Shown: in pieces, positions 22,476 through 32,940 of the stretch
How the letters are laid out: the number at the start of each line of letters is the position of its first letter
Position numbering within the stretch: the stretch's first letter is position 1
DNA from: VBDM01 sp035280025
GTDB taxonomy: Bacteria > Pseudomonadota > Gammaproteobacteria > Burkholderiales > SG8-39
NCBI GenBank assembly: GCA_035280025.1
Contig: DATEGT010000046.1
Location: 27,608-91,607 of the forward strand
Direction of reading: 5' to 3'
Length of the DNA: 64,000 bases
The notes under the pieces: generated by a model
The model's database searches: none
The model's input: only the letters and a program-made list of their open reading frames with translations
Told to the model about the DNA's origin: nothing
Position numbers and translations under genes: made by a program

Positions 22476-23495
22476 ATGCTGGACCGCCGCGCACAGATGC
22501 TCCTCAAGACCCTGGTGGAACGGTACATCGCTGAGGGCGAGCCGGTCGGGTCGCGAGCCTTGTCGAGATATTCCGGCCTGGACCTGAGCCCGGCCACCAT
22601 CCGCAACGTGATGGCCGACCTCGAGCAGCTTGGGTTCGTCGCGAGTCCCCATACGTCGGCCGGCCGGGTGCCGACCAACCGCGGCTACCGTTTTTTCGTC
22701 GACACCTTGCTTACGGTCAAGGAGCTCGACCGGGTCGAGATCAGCCAGCTCAGGATCAATATTCATCCGGACCACCCGCAGCGGGTGATCAGCGCGGCCT
22801 CGCAGCTCCTCTCGGACCTTACCCACTTCGCCGGAGTCGTCGTCGCGAACAAGCGCAAGACCCCGGCATTCCGACACGTAGAATTCCTCGCCCTCTCTGA
22901 CAAGCGCGTCCTGCTGATCATCGTGACGCCCGAAGGCGACGTTCAGAATCGCATACTGTTCATGGAGAAGGCCTACACGCCTTCGGAGCTGACGACCGCA
23001 GCGAACTTCCTCAACCAGAACTACGCAGGCCTGACTTTCGAGGAGATCCGCGGTCGCATCCACGCGGAGATGAAGCAGCTCAGGGAAGACATGACTCAGC
23101 TCATGACAGCCGCGCTGGACGCGGGAAGCGAAGCGCTCTCGCAGTCGACCAGCAGCTACGTCGTATCCGGCGAGAGAAACCTGCTCGACTCGGACGATCT
23201 GGCGTCCAACATGTCGCGGCTTCGGGAGCTGTTCGAGCTGTTCGAGAAGAAGACGATCCTCATGCAAATACTCGAGCTCAGCACTCGCGCGCAAGGCGTC
23301 CAGATTTTTATCGGCGGCGAATCCGGAATCGCACCACTCGACGAGTGCAGCGTGGTAACGGCCCCCTACGAAGTCGACGGCCAGGTGATCGGCACCGTCG
23401 GCGTGATCGGGCCAACGCGCATGGCCTACGAGCGGGTGATTCCCATCGTCGACATCACCGCCAAGCTGCTGTCGAGCGCGCTCTCGCAGCAGTGA
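22476..23495 (+). CDS. hrcA: Heat-inducible transcription repressor HrcA
   Basis: A 339-residue protein. The N-terminal winged helix includes RRAQMLLKTLVERYIAEGEPVGSR and LSPATIRNVMADLEQLG, followed by HTSAGRVPTNRGYRFFVD. The C-terminal GAF-like domain ends with GPTRMAYERVIPIVD. HrcA binds CIRCE to repress chaperone genes and needs GroEL to fold. The ATG at 22476 gives the standard N-terminus; the frame is open upstream but is antisense to nadK. No CIRCE element was seen before grpE, dnaK or hrcA here, so its target (probably groESL) is elsewhere. Confidence 0.96.
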   Translation: MLDRRAQMLLKTLVERYIAEGEPVGSRALSRYSGLDLSPATIRNVMADLEQLGFVASPHTSAGRVPTNRGYRFFVDTLLTVKELDRVEISQLRINIHPDHPQRVISAASQLLSDLTHFAGVVVANKRKTPAFRHVEFLALSDKRVLLIIVTPEGDVQNRILFMEKAYTPSELTTAANFLNQNYAGLTFEEIRGRIHAEMKQLREDMTQLMTAALDAGSEALSQSTSSYVVSGERNLLDSDDLASNMSRLRELFELFEKKTILMQILELSTRAQGVQIFIGGESGIAPLDECSVVTAPYEVDGQVIGTVGVIGPTRMAYERVIPIVDITAKLLSSALSQQ

Positions 23496-23502
23496 CCCGG
23501 CG

Positions 23503-24540
23503 TTGAGGACGAACAGCTATCCTGGAGCGGACCCGCGGGAAGGCAGGTTCGCGAAAGCAGCGGTCCTGCTCATCAACCTCGGCACGCCCGACGCCCCTAC
23601 CCCTGGGGCGGTGCGCCGCTATCTTAGACAATTCCTCTCCGACCCTCGCGTCATAGAAATCCCCCGCGCCCTCTGGCTGCCGCTTCTGCACGGCTTGGTA
23701 CTCAATACGCGACCGCGGCAATCGGCGCGAAAGTACGCGAGCATCTGGTACGAGGAAGGCTCCCCGCTCAGGGTGCACACGGAGCGGCAAGCGCGCCTGC
23801 TCGGGAAGCGCATCGGGCCGCTGGCCCGCGTGGACTTCGCGATGCGCTACGGCGAGCCCTCGATTCCCGGCGTGCTGGGTCGCCTCAAGGCCGAGGGGCA
23901 CGAACGGATCCTGGTGTTCCCCCTCTATCCCCAGTACGCCGCAAGCACGACCGCGAGCGCGGTCGATCATGTCTTCGAGTTCCTGCGCGGGACGCGCGAT
24001 CTGCCCGAGATCCGGCTGGTCAAGGAGTTTCACGATCATCCCGCGTATCTGGACTCTCTCGCCGGCCTGGTGCGCGAGCACTGGCAGCGGTCGGGGCGCT
24101 CCCACAAGTTGATCATGAGCTTTCACGGACTTCCTCAGTACACGGTCGCCAGAGGGGATCCCTACTCGCTGCAATGTCAGCGGACCGCACGCCTGCTGGC
24201 CGAGCGCCTGGGTCTTGCAGCAGCCGAATGGCAGACCACTTTCCAGTCACGCTTTGGCCGCACGGCATGGATCGAGCCCTACACCTCGGAGGCGCTCGCC
24301 GATTGGGGGCGGCGGGGCGTCGAGCGCGTGGACGTGATCTGCCCGGGCTTCGTCGCCGACTGCCTGGAGACGCTCGAGGAGATGGGAATCGAAGGCCGAA
24401 AGGTTTTCCTCGACTCCGGAGGGCGGGAATTTCATCTGCTACCCTGCCTCAACGAGCGCGCGGACTGGATAGATGCCCTCGCGGCCATGGTGCGGCAGCA
24501 TCTTTCCGGGTGGATCGAAGGACTGGTCCCGGCCCCTTGA
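23503..24540 (+). CDS. hemH: Ferrochelatase
   Basis: A 345-residue protein. It has the N-terminal VLLINLGTPDAP, the catalytic His in LIMSFHGLPQ and the acidic C-terminal metal region CPGFVADCLETLEEM. It inserts Fe2+ into protoporphyrin IX, the last haem step. The TTG at 23503 gives the usual length and lies 8 bases after the hrcA stop; its ribosome site is weak, so coupling to hrcA is likely. The stop codon TGA is part of the sigma-32 -35 box of grpE. Confidence 0.95.
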   Translation: MRTNSYPGADPREGRFAKAAVLLINLGTPDAPTPGAVRRYLRQFLSDPRVIEIPRALWLPLLHGLVLNTRPRQSARKYASIWYEEGSPLRVHTERQARLLGKRIGPLARVDFAMRYGEPSIPGVLGRLKAEGHERILVFPLYPQYAASTTASAVDHVFEFLRGTRDLPEIRLVKEFHDHPAYLDSLAGLVREHWQRSGRSHKLIMSFHGLPQYTVARGDPYSLQCQRTARLLAERLGLAAAEWQTTFQSRFGRTAWIEPYTSEALADWGRRGVERVDVICPGFVADCLETLEEMGIEGRKVFLDSGGREFHLLPCLNERADWIDALAAMVRQHLSGWIEGLVPAP

Positions 24541-24563
24541 AATCCACCGACGGGGCCCCAGTT
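24536..24563 (+). promoter_or_regulatory. Sigma-32 (RpoH) promoter of grpE
   Basis: CTTGAA (24536-24541) and CCCCAGTT (24556-24563) are 14 bases apart, against the RpoH consensus CTTGAA / CCCCATNT; one base differs. The -35 box includes the hemH stop codon. Start of transcription is expected near 24570, about 50 bases before the grpE ATG. Confidence 0.8.
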
Positions 24564-24621
24564 ACAAGCGCCGGCAAAATCCAATCGCGACCATCGTCCA
24601 CTCCTATCTGCGGAGACCAGC

Positions 24622-25176
24622 ATGTCTGACCCGGACCAAACCAGTTCCCCGACCACCACGGGCGATGCCCCTCTCGGAGAACCGCCCGCCCCAGAACAGG
24701 TATCGGCGACCGACCCGGCCGAGCTCCTGAGGCAGGCGGAAGCAAGGGTGCAGCAACACCACGATGCGTGGCTTCGAGCCAAAGCCGAGGCGGACAATAT
24801 CCGCAAGCGGACGGCCGTCGAGCTCGCCAACGCGTACAAGTACGCCATCGAGTCAGTGGCGGTCGAGCTCCTGCCAGTCAAGGACGGCCTGGAGGCTACC
24901 CTGGCCGCGGATTCGGCCTCGCTGGAATCCCTGAAGAACGGCGTCGAGCTGACTCTGAAGCAGTTGAGCACAGTATTCGGGAAGGCCGGCCTCACGGAAA
25001 TCAACCCCGGAGGTGAGAAATTCGACCCCCACCAGCACCAGGCGATCAGCATGCTCCCGTCCGAAAAGGAGCCCAACACCGTGATCAACGTGCTGCAGAA
25101 GGGCTACAGCCTTCATGACCGGGTAATCCGGCCAGCGCTGGTGACAGTCGCCAAGCCCAAGGACCCGCAAGCTTGA
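24622..25176 (+). CDS. grpE: Nucleotide exchange factor GrpE
   Basis: A 184-residue protein. It has an acidic, Pro-rich N-terminus, a long helix (LRQAEARVQQHHDAWLRAKAEADNIR is the dimer coiled coil) and a C-terminal beta domain with GEKFDPHQHQAI and VINVLQKGYSLHDRVIRPA, the family signature. GrpE releases ADP from DnaK. The ATG at 24622 has GGAGA upstream. The gene follows a sigma-32 promoter, and its stop lies in the next one. Confidence 0.97.
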   Translation: MSDPDQTSSPTTTGDAPLGEPPAPEQVSATDPAELLRQAEARVQQHHDAWLRAKAEADNIRKRTAVELANAYKYAIESVAVELLPVKDGLEATLAADSASLESLKNGVELTLKQLSTVFGKAGLTEINPGGEKFDPHQHQAISMLPSEKEPNTVINVLQKGYSLHDRVIRPALVTVAKPKDPQA

Positions 25177-25199
25177 AGTTGGGGGATTGATCCCCATAT
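25172..25199 (+). promoter_or_regulatory. Sigma-32 (RpoH) promoter of dnaK
   Basis: CTTGAA (25172-25177) and CCCCATAT (25192-25199) are 14 bases apart, a full match to the RpoH consensus. The -35 box covers the grpE stop codon TGA (25174-25176). The dnaK ATG is at 25242, giving a leader of about 35 bases. Confidence 0.9.
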
Positions 25200-25241
25200 C
25201 GACATCCGGGTTATTTGTCAGGGAATTCAAAAGGAACGGTT

Positions 25242-27167
<1,926 letters not shown>

Positions 27168-27189
27168 GCGGCGCAAGTGCCGCATTGCT

Positions 27190-27230
27190 TGGCCGGATCG
27201 AGTCGCGCATGCCGGGGCTCGATCCGGCCA
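27190..27230 (+). promoter_or_regulatory. Strong hairpin between dnaK and dnaJ
   Basis: TGGCCGGATCGAG (27190-27202) and CTCGATCCGGCCA (27218-27230) form a perfect 13-bp stem with a 15-nt loop inside the 90-nt dnaK-dnaJ gap. No T-run follows. It would suit partial termination, a processing site or protection of the dnaK mRNA 3' end, which would keep DnaJ below DnaK level. Function inferred from position. Confidence 0.6.
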
Positions 27231-27257
27231 CGTTCGCATTTGCAGGTATGAGGATCC

Positions 27258-28376
27258 ATGGCGAAGCGGGACTACTATGAGGTGCTGGGCGTCAATCGCG
27301 ACGCCGACGAGGACACCATCAAGAAGGCCTACCGGCGCCTGGCGATGAAGCACCATCCGGACCGGAATCCGGACAACCCGAAGGCCGAAGAGCATTTCAA
27401 AGAAGCCAAGGAGGCGTACGAAGTCCTGACCGATGCGGACAAGCGCGCCGCGTACGACCGGCACGGCCACGCGGGGATCGACCCGCGCGCGGGCATGGCG
27501 GGCGGCGCCGGATTCGCGAACTTCGCCGACGCCTTCGGCGATATCTTCGGCGACATCTTCAATCAGGCTCGCGGCGCCCGTCCCTCGGTGTACCGCGGCG
27601 CCGATCTGCGCTACAACCTCGAGGTGCCGCTCGAGCAGGCGGCCCGCGGCACCGAAACCCGGATACGCATTCCCACCTACGAGGATTGCGAGACCTGCAA
27701 AGGCACGGGCGCGAAGCCCGGAACGATCCCGCGAACCTGCCCCACGTGCGAAGGCCAGGGACAGGTGCGCATGCAACAGGGATTCTTCTCCATCCAGCAG
27801 ACCTGCCCGAAGTGCCATGGCACCGGCAAGATCGTGCAGGACCCCTGCCCGTCCTGCCACGGAGCGGCGCGCGTAAAGAAGCAGAAGACGCTCTCGGTCA
27901 AGATTCCCGCGGGGGTCGACGACGGAGACCGCATCCGGCTCTCGGGCGAAGGTGAGCCGGGCGTCAATGGAGGGCCGGCCGGCGATCTGTACGTGCAAAT
28001 CCAGGTGAAGCCGCACCCGGTTTTTCAGCGCGCCAACGACGACCTGCACTGCGAAATGCCGGTGAGCTTCGCGACGGCGGCTCTGGGGGGAGAGATCGAG
28101 ATCCCGACGCTCGACGGCTCCGCGAAGATCAGGATTCCTTCCGAGACCCAATCGGGGAAGGTGTTCCGCCTGCGGGGCAAGGGTATCCGCGGGGTGCGCA
28201 GCCGCGACCACGGCGATCTGCTGTGCCACGTGGTGGTCGAGACCCCGGTGAACCTCACCGAGCGGCAGCGGGAGTTGCTTCGCGAATTGGAGACGATCAC
28301 CCAGATGGACCGGGCGCGGCATAGCCCACGCGCCAAATCTTGGATGGAGAAGGTCAGGGAGTTCTTCGCCCCCTAG
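27258..28376 (+). CDS. dnaJ: Chaperone protein DnaJ (Hsp40)
   Basis: A 372-residue type I DnaJ. The J domain (1-70) has the HPD motif in KHHPDRN. A Gly/Phe-rich stretch follows, then four zinc motifs CETCKGTG, CPTCEGQG, CPKCHGTG and CPSCHGAA, and the C-terminal substrate domains. The fourth zinc motif ends in Ala in place of the usual Gly, which leaves all Cys ligands intact. DnaJ hands substrates to DnaK and triggers its ATPase. The gene shares the dnaK transcript past the hairpin at 27190-27230. Confidence 0.97.
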   Translation: MAKRDYYEVLGVNRDADEDTIKKAYRRLAMKHHPDRNPDNPKAEEHFKEAKEAYEVLTDADKRAAYDRHGHAGIDPRAGMAGGAGFANFADAFGDIFGDIFNQARGARPSVYRGADLRYNLEVPLEQAARGTETRIRIPTYEDCETCKGTGAKPGTIPRTCPTCEGQGQVRMQQGFFSIQQTCPKCHGTGKIVQDPCPSCHGAARVKKQKTLSVKIPAGVDDGDRIRLSGEGEPGVNGGPAGDLYVQIQVKPHPVFQRANDDLHCEMPVSFATAALGGEIEIPTLDGSAKIRIPSETQSGKVFRLRGKGIRGVRSRDHGDLLCHVVVETPVNLTERQRELLRELETITQMDRARHSPRAKSWMEKVREFFAP

Positions 28377-28487
28377 GCGCCTGCCGCCCGCCAGACCCAG
28401 GCTTGCTTAAGTATCAATGGATTGCGAGTCCACGGTGCCCGGCCTCTCGACTTTGCTCTAGAATTTGAACCTTATATTGGAGGCTTG

Positions 28488-29615
28488 ATGTTCCGGGTGA
28501 CATCCTTAGCGCTGCTGGCCGCCCTTTCCACTCCGGCTCTCGGTCAGGTACAGGGCGTGACATCCAAGACGATCCTCCTTGGCCAATCGGCCGCGTTTTC
28601 CGGCCCGGCAGCCAAGCTCGGGATCGAGATGAACGCAGGCACCAAGGCGTATTTCGATCACGTCAACGCACAAGGTGGAGTGTTCGGCAGGAGGATCGAG
28701 CTCAAGACGCGTGATGATCGGTACGAGAGCGACCTCTGCGTCGAGAACACCAAGAAGTTCATCGAGGAAGACAAGGTCTTCGCTCTGGTTTCCTATGTCG
28801 GCACGCCCACGACCGCCGCGGCGATGCCGGTGTTCACGCAAGCCAAGGTGCCTCTGGTCGGCCCGTTCACCGGGGCAGAGTCTCTCCGCAGTCCGGTCAA
28901 CCGCTACATCTTCAATGTCCGCGCAAGCTACTACGACGAGACGGAGAAGATCGTCGAGCAGCTCGTTTCCACGGGCAACCACAGGATCGCGGTTTTCTAC
29001 CAGGACGACGCATACGGCCAGGCAGGCTTGAAAGGCGTGCAGATCGCCATGGACCGGCGCAAGCTCAAGATCGCCGCGCTGGGCAAGGTGGAGCGCAATA
29101 CCGTCAAGGTCGAAGACGCGGTAAGGACGATCAACGCTGCGGAGCCTGATGGCGTCGTGATGATCTCCGCGTATACCTCGATAACGGAATTCGTCCGGCA
29201 AATGAAGCGCGCGGGAAGCACGACTCAGTTCTACAATGTCTCCTTCGTGGGCAGCAAGGCGCTGGCCGACGCGCTCAAGGAGGAAGGCTACGGGGTCGCG
29301 ATTTCGCAGGTCGTTCCGTTTCCGTGGAGCCCAAGCGTCCCCATCGTCAAGGAATACCAGGAGGTCATGACGAAGTCCGGAGACACGAACTTCAACTTTT
29401 CTAGCCTCGAAGGCTATATCGTGGGTAAAGTAATGACCGAAGGACTGCGCCGTGCCGGCAGGGATTTGACTCGTGAGAAGCTGGTCTCGGCTCTGGAAGG
29501 GATGAGCAACGTCGATCTGGGCGAGTTCATGGTGAATTTCTCGCCCAGCAACCATAGCGGCTCGAAATTCGTCGACCTGACGATGATCGGACGAGGGGGC
29601 AAGTTCGTTAAGTAG
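28488..29615 (+). CDS. ABC transporter substrate-binding protein, branched-chain amino acid type (copy 1)
   Basis: A 375-residue periplasmic binding protein (LivK/ANF-receptor fold, COG0683). The signal peptide MFRVTSLALLAALSTPALG is followed by QGVTSKTILLGQSAAFSGPA and INAAEPDGVVMISAY. Proteins of this fold bind branched-chain or related amino acids, amides, urea or aromatic acids; the ligand is not readable. The ATG at 28488 has GGAGG upstream. A paralogue follows 50 nt later. No LivHMGF permease or ATPase genes are nearby, so it must serve a distant transporter or act as a sensor partner. Confidence 0.88.
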   Translation: MFRVTSLALLAALSTPALGQVQGVTSKTILLGQSAAFSGPAAKLGIEMNAGTKAYFDHVNAQGGVFGRRIELKTRDDRYESDLCVENTKKFIEEDKVFALVSYVGTPTTAAAMPVFTQAKVPLVGPFTGAESLRSPVNRYIFNVRASYYDETEKIVEQLVSTGNHRIAVFYQDDAYGQAGLKGVQIAMDRRKLKIAALGKVERNTVKVEDAVRTINAAEPDGVVMISAYTSITEFVRQMKRAGSTTQFYNVSFVGSKALADALKEEGYGVAISQVVPFPWSPSVPIVKEYQEVMTKSGDTNFNFSSLEGYIVGKVMTEGLRRAGRDLTREKLVSALEGMSNVDLGEFMVNFSPSNHSGSKFVDLTMIGRGGKFVK

Positions 29616-29665
29616 ACATAAGCGCCGTGGCGAAGCGGCCGGAGGTCTTCATAGGAGGAGGGAAG

Positions 29666-30805
29666 ATGAGATTGATGCGCGCACTAACCACGGCCTTTTG
29701 GGCGTTGGCTTGGCTGGTTTCCGCGGGCAGCGTTCATGCCCAGGGCGTGACGAAAACGACCGTCCTTATCGGTCAGTCGTCCCCGTTCTCGGGCAGCAAC
29801 AAGGAACTGGGCGACGACATCCGTGAAGGAATCCAGGCATATTTCAAGCAGGTCAACGACGCGGGCGGCATCCACGGCCGGACCTTCCAGCTGATATCGC
29901 TCGACGACGGAAACGACGCGAAACGCTCGGGCGAAAACGCGAGAATCCTGATCGAGCAAAGAGGCGTGCTGGCGCTCATCGGGTATGCCAGCGCGACCTT
30001 GAGCCTCCCCGCACTGCCTTTCGTCGAGAAGGGCAAGCTGGCGTTCGTCGGGCCGTTCACCGGCGCCGACCCGATGCGCGCGTTCCGTCGCAACGTGTAC
30101 AACATACGCGCGAGCTACGCGGACGAGCTCGAGAAGATCGTCGACTTCTATACAACGACAGGCATGAAGAAGTTCTCGATCATCCACTACGACGACGCCG
30201 TGGGAAAGGAAAACCTCGCGGCCGTCGAGAGCGCGCTCGGCGCCCGCGGGCTGAAGCCCGCTTCGATCGGCTCGCTGAAGCGCAATCAAACGGACCTCGG
30301 AGCCGCGGTCTCGGACGTCGTCAAGGCTTCCCCCGACGTCGTCATCGCCACCACGCTCTACAAGACGACCGGCGATTTCATCAAGGGCGCGAAGAAGGCC
30401 GGATCGGTGGCGCAATTTGCGAGCACGTCCTTCGTCGGGGCCAGCGCGCTGGCGACCGAACTCGGCGATCAGGGCACAGGGGTCGTCGTGGCGCAGGTCG
30501 TGCCGCCTTACTCCAGAACGTCGGTCGCGATCGTGAGGGAATACCAGGCAGCGATCGAGAAATCGCTCGGGAAGAAGGATTTCTCGTTCACTTCGCTCGA
30601 ATCCTACATCGGGGCGAAAGTCCTCGTCGAGGCCGTGCGCCGCGCCGGCGCCAATCCCACGCGCGAGGGAGTGATGAAAGCGCTCGATTCGATGCAGAAT
30701 TTCAACGTCGGCGGCTACGTGGTCGACTTCAGTCCCACGAACCACAATGGGTCCAAGTTCGTGGAGCTGACGGCAATCAGCAAGGCGGGCAGGTTCGCCT
30801 ACTAG
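29666..30805 (+). CDS. ABC transporter substrate-binding protein, branched-chain amino acid type (copy 2)
   Basis: A 379-residue paralogue of the preceding gene. The signal peptide is MRLMRALTTAFWALAWLVSAGSVHA, and the shared blocks are QGVTKTTVLIGQSSPFSGS, GPFTGADPMR (copy 1: GPFTGAESLR), NIRASYADELEKIVDFY and YVVDFSPTNHNGSKFVELT. The tandem pair probably arose by duplication and then diverged. The ATG at 29666 has AGGAGGAGGG directly upstream. It converges with cysS, 18 nt between stops, without an obvious intrinsic terminator. Confidence 0.88.
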   Translation: MRLMRALTTAFWALAWLVSAGSVHAQGVTKTTVLIGQSSPFSGSNKELGDDIREGIQAYFKQVNDAGGIHGRTFQLISLDDGNDAKRSGENARILIEQRGVLALIGYASATLSLPALPFVEKGKLAFVGPFTGADPMRAFRRNVYNIRASYADELEKIVDFYTTTGMKKFSIIHYDDAVGKENLAAVESALGARGLKPASIGSLKRNQTDLGAAVSDVVKASPDVVIATTLYKTTGDFIKGAKKAGSVAQFASTSFVGASALATELGDQGTGVVVAQVVPPYSRTSVAIVREYQAAIEKSLGKKDFSFTSLESYIGAKVLVEAVRRAGANPTREGVMKALDSMQNFNVGGYVVDFSPTNHNGSKFVELTAISKAGRFAY

Positions 30806-30823
30806 GTTTTTTCGCAGAGCGAC

Positions 30824-32200
30824 TCAGACGCGGCGCCAACTCGTACCCTGAGGGCCGTCTTCTAGGACGACGCCCTTACCGAGGAGCGCGGAACGAATCT
30901 CGTCGGCGCGCCGGAAATCCCTGGCACGACGCGCCTCGTACCTTTCGGCGATCATCGCCGCGATCTCCGCTTCGGAGATTCCGCCTTGCGCGGTTCCCGA
31001 GCGCAGAAAATCGTCGCTTTCGCGTCCCAGCAGCCCCAGCACACCGCCCAGCGCGCGCAGCTGCGCAGCGGCCTTCGACGAATTCGCGCGGTTGGACTCG
31101 CCGGCCAGCTCGAAGAGGACAGCCACCGCCTCGGGCGTGTTGAAGTCGTCGTCCATGGCGTCGCGGAAGCGGCGACCGCGGGTCTCCGCCCAATCCGGTG
31201 CCGAAGGGCCTCGGGCCGCCCCCTTCAACGCGGTGTATAGCCTGGACAGGGCCTGCCTCGCCTCTGTCAGCTGATCGTCGGAGTAGTTGAGCGGGCTGCG
31301 GTAGTGCGCACGCGCGATGAAGAAGCGAATGACCTCGGCATCGTGGCGCGCAAGCAGCTCGCGGATCGTGGCGAAATTGCCGGTCGACTTCGACATCTTT
31401 TGATCTTGAACGCGGACGAAGCCGTTGTGCATCCAATACCCGACGAAGGGCTTGCCGTCGCCTGCCGCCGCCTCGGATTGCGCGATCTCGTTCTCATGGT
31501 GCGGAAACTGGAGGTCTTGTCCGCCGCCGTGGATGTCGAAATGCGATCCCAGCAGCTTCGTGCTCATCGCGGAGCACTCGATGTGCCAGCCCGGGCGGCC
31601 GTCGCCCCAGGGAGACGGCCACGCGGGCTCGCCCGGCTTGGCCCTCTTCCAAAGAACGAAATCGAGGGGATCGTGCTTGGTCGAATCGACTTCGACGCGC
31701 TCCCCGGCGCGCAGGTCATCCAGTGATTTGCCCGAGAGCTTTCCGTAGCCGGGAAACCTGCGGACCGAGAAATTCACGTCGCCGCTTCCCGACCGATAGG
31801 CGATGCCTCGCTTCTGCAGCTCCCCTATCATCCCGAGCATCTCGGCCAGGTGGGCCGTAGCGCGCGGCTCCATATCGGGCTTTTGCACGCCCAGAGCCGA
31901 GATATCCTCGTCCATGTAGCGGATGAAGCGCTCGGTGAGGCTGGCCACGGATTCGCCGGACTCCGCGGCACGCCGGATGATCTTGTCGTCGATATCCGTG
32001 ATGTTGCGCACATAGATCAGCGGATACCCGCTCGCGCGAAGCCAGCGCTGCACCACATCGAACGCGACGAGCATCCGCGCGTGTCCGAGGTGGCAGTAGT
32101 CGTAGACGGTCATCCCGCAGACGTACATTCTCACCCGGGCAGGATCCAGCGGCGCAAAAGGCCGTTTCTCCCGGCTGAGACTGTCGTAGATTTTCAGCAC
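30824..32200 (-). CDS. cysS: Cysteinyl-tRNA synthetase
   Basis: A 458-residue class I synthetase. It has the zinc-site YVCGMTVYD, a HIGH-type CHLGHARMLVAFD, the Zn ligands in HIECSAMS and HGGGQDLQFPHHENE, and KMSKS in DQKMSKSTGNFA. It charges tRNA-Cys. The GTG at 32200 gives the standard N-terminus (LKIYDSLSREKRPF). It is divergent from the cyclophilin pair. Confidence 0.97.
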   Translation of the reverse strand: MLKIYDSLSREKRPFAPLDPARVRMYVCGMTVYDYCHLGHARMLVAFDVVQRWLRASGYPLIYVRNITDIDDKIIRRAAESGESVASLTERFIRYMDEDISALGVQKPDMEPRATAHLAEMLGMIGELQKRGIAYRSGSGDVNFSVRRFPGYGKLSGKSLDDLRAGERVEVDSTKHDPLDFVLWKRAKPGEPAWPSPWGDGRPGWHIECSAMSTKLLGSHFDIHGGGQDLQFPHHENEIAQSEAAAGDGKPFVGYWMHNGFVRVQDQKMSKSTGNFATIRELLARHDAEVIRFFIARAHYRSPLNYSDDQLTEARQALSRLYTALKGAARGPSAPDWAETRGRRFRDAMDDDFNTPEAVAVLFELAGESNRANSSKAAAQLRALGGVLGLLGRESDDFLRSGTAQGGISEAEIAAMIAERYEARRARDFRRADEIRSALLGKGVVLEDGPQGTSWRRV

Positions 32201-32262
32201 GCGACGATCATCCGTCGCTTGCTGGCGCCCGGACGTTGAATTCCGCTAGACTTTACGAGGTT

Positions 32263-32273
32263 CTTGATAGAAT
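32263..32273 (+). promoter_or_regulatory. Candidate extended -10 promoter for the cyclophilin pair
   Basis: TGATAGAAT (32265-32273) gives TGN plus TAGAAT, an extended -10 box with five of six matches to TATAAT. No convincing -35 box lies 16-18 bases upstream, which is tolerated for extended -10 promoters. It is 36 bases before the ATG at 32310. Confidence 0.4.
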
Positions 32274-32309
32274 GGAACGCACGACCTCGACCCGAAAAAG
32301 TATAGCACA

Positions 32310-32936
32310 ATGACCCCTCTCGCCCGCGCACTTCCGACGCCCTCCTCTTTCGCAATCGCTCTCAAGATCGCCGCGCTCGCCCTTCTGGTCACAGGGACCT
32401 CGTACGCTCGGGCCGAGAATCCCCGCGTGGAGTTCAAGACGACCATGGGAGCCTTCACTCTCGAGCTCTATCCGGACAAAGCTCCGAAGACCGTCGAGAA
32501 TTTCCTGCAGTACGTGAACAGCGGCTTCTACAAGGGAACGATATTTCACCGGGTCATCGACAATTTCATGATCCAGGGCGGCGGCTTCAATCCCGACATG
32601 AAGCAGAAGGAGACGCGCGGCCCGATCGAGAACGAAGCCGGAATCGCAATGAAGGCCGGATTGAAGAACGAGCTCGGAACCATTGCGATGGCGCGGACTT
32701 CGATTCCGAACTCGGCGACGGCCCAGTTTTTCATCAATGTCAAGGACAACGGCTTTCTGGACTACAAGGACCCCTCGCCGCAGGGCATCGGATATGCGGT
32801 CTTCGGCCGGGTCATCGAAGGAATGAACACCGTGCTCCGGATCTCCAGGGTGGACACCACGACGGTCGCGGGGAATCAGAATGTCCCGCAGAGGCCCATC
32901 ATCATCGAGTCGGTAACCGTCAAATCGGGCAAGTAA
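32310..32936 (+). CDS. ppiA: Periplasmic peptidyl-prolyl cis-trans isomerase, cyclophilin type
   Basis: A 208-residue protein with an N-terminal signal peptide (hydrophobic IALKIAALALLVTG, ending near SYARA) and a cyclophilin domain: FHRVIDNFMIQGGGF, MARTSIPNSATAQFFIN. The catalytic Arg in FHRVI and the QFFIN block are intact. It catalyses proline isomerisation during folding of exported proteins. Four bases separate it from the cytoplasmic paralogue, with which it forms an operon. Confidence 0.92.
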   Translation: MTPLARALPTPSSFAIALKIAALALLVTGTSYARAENPRVEFKTTMGAFTLELYPDKAPKTVENFLQYVNSGFYKGTIFHRVIDNFMIQGGGFNPDMKQKETRGPIENEAGIAMKAGLKNELGTIAMARTSIPNSATAQFFINVKDNGFLDYKDPSPQGIGYAVFGRVIEGMNTVLRISRVDTTTVAGNQNVPQRPIIIESVTVKSGK

Positions 32937-32940
32937 GGTC

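Noticed and set aside
22383..25241. CIRCE operator (TTAGCACTC-N9-GAGTGCTAA) near hrcA, grpE or dnaK
   Set aside because: I looked for both half-sites in the intergenic regions and found neither; control here appears to be by sigma-32.
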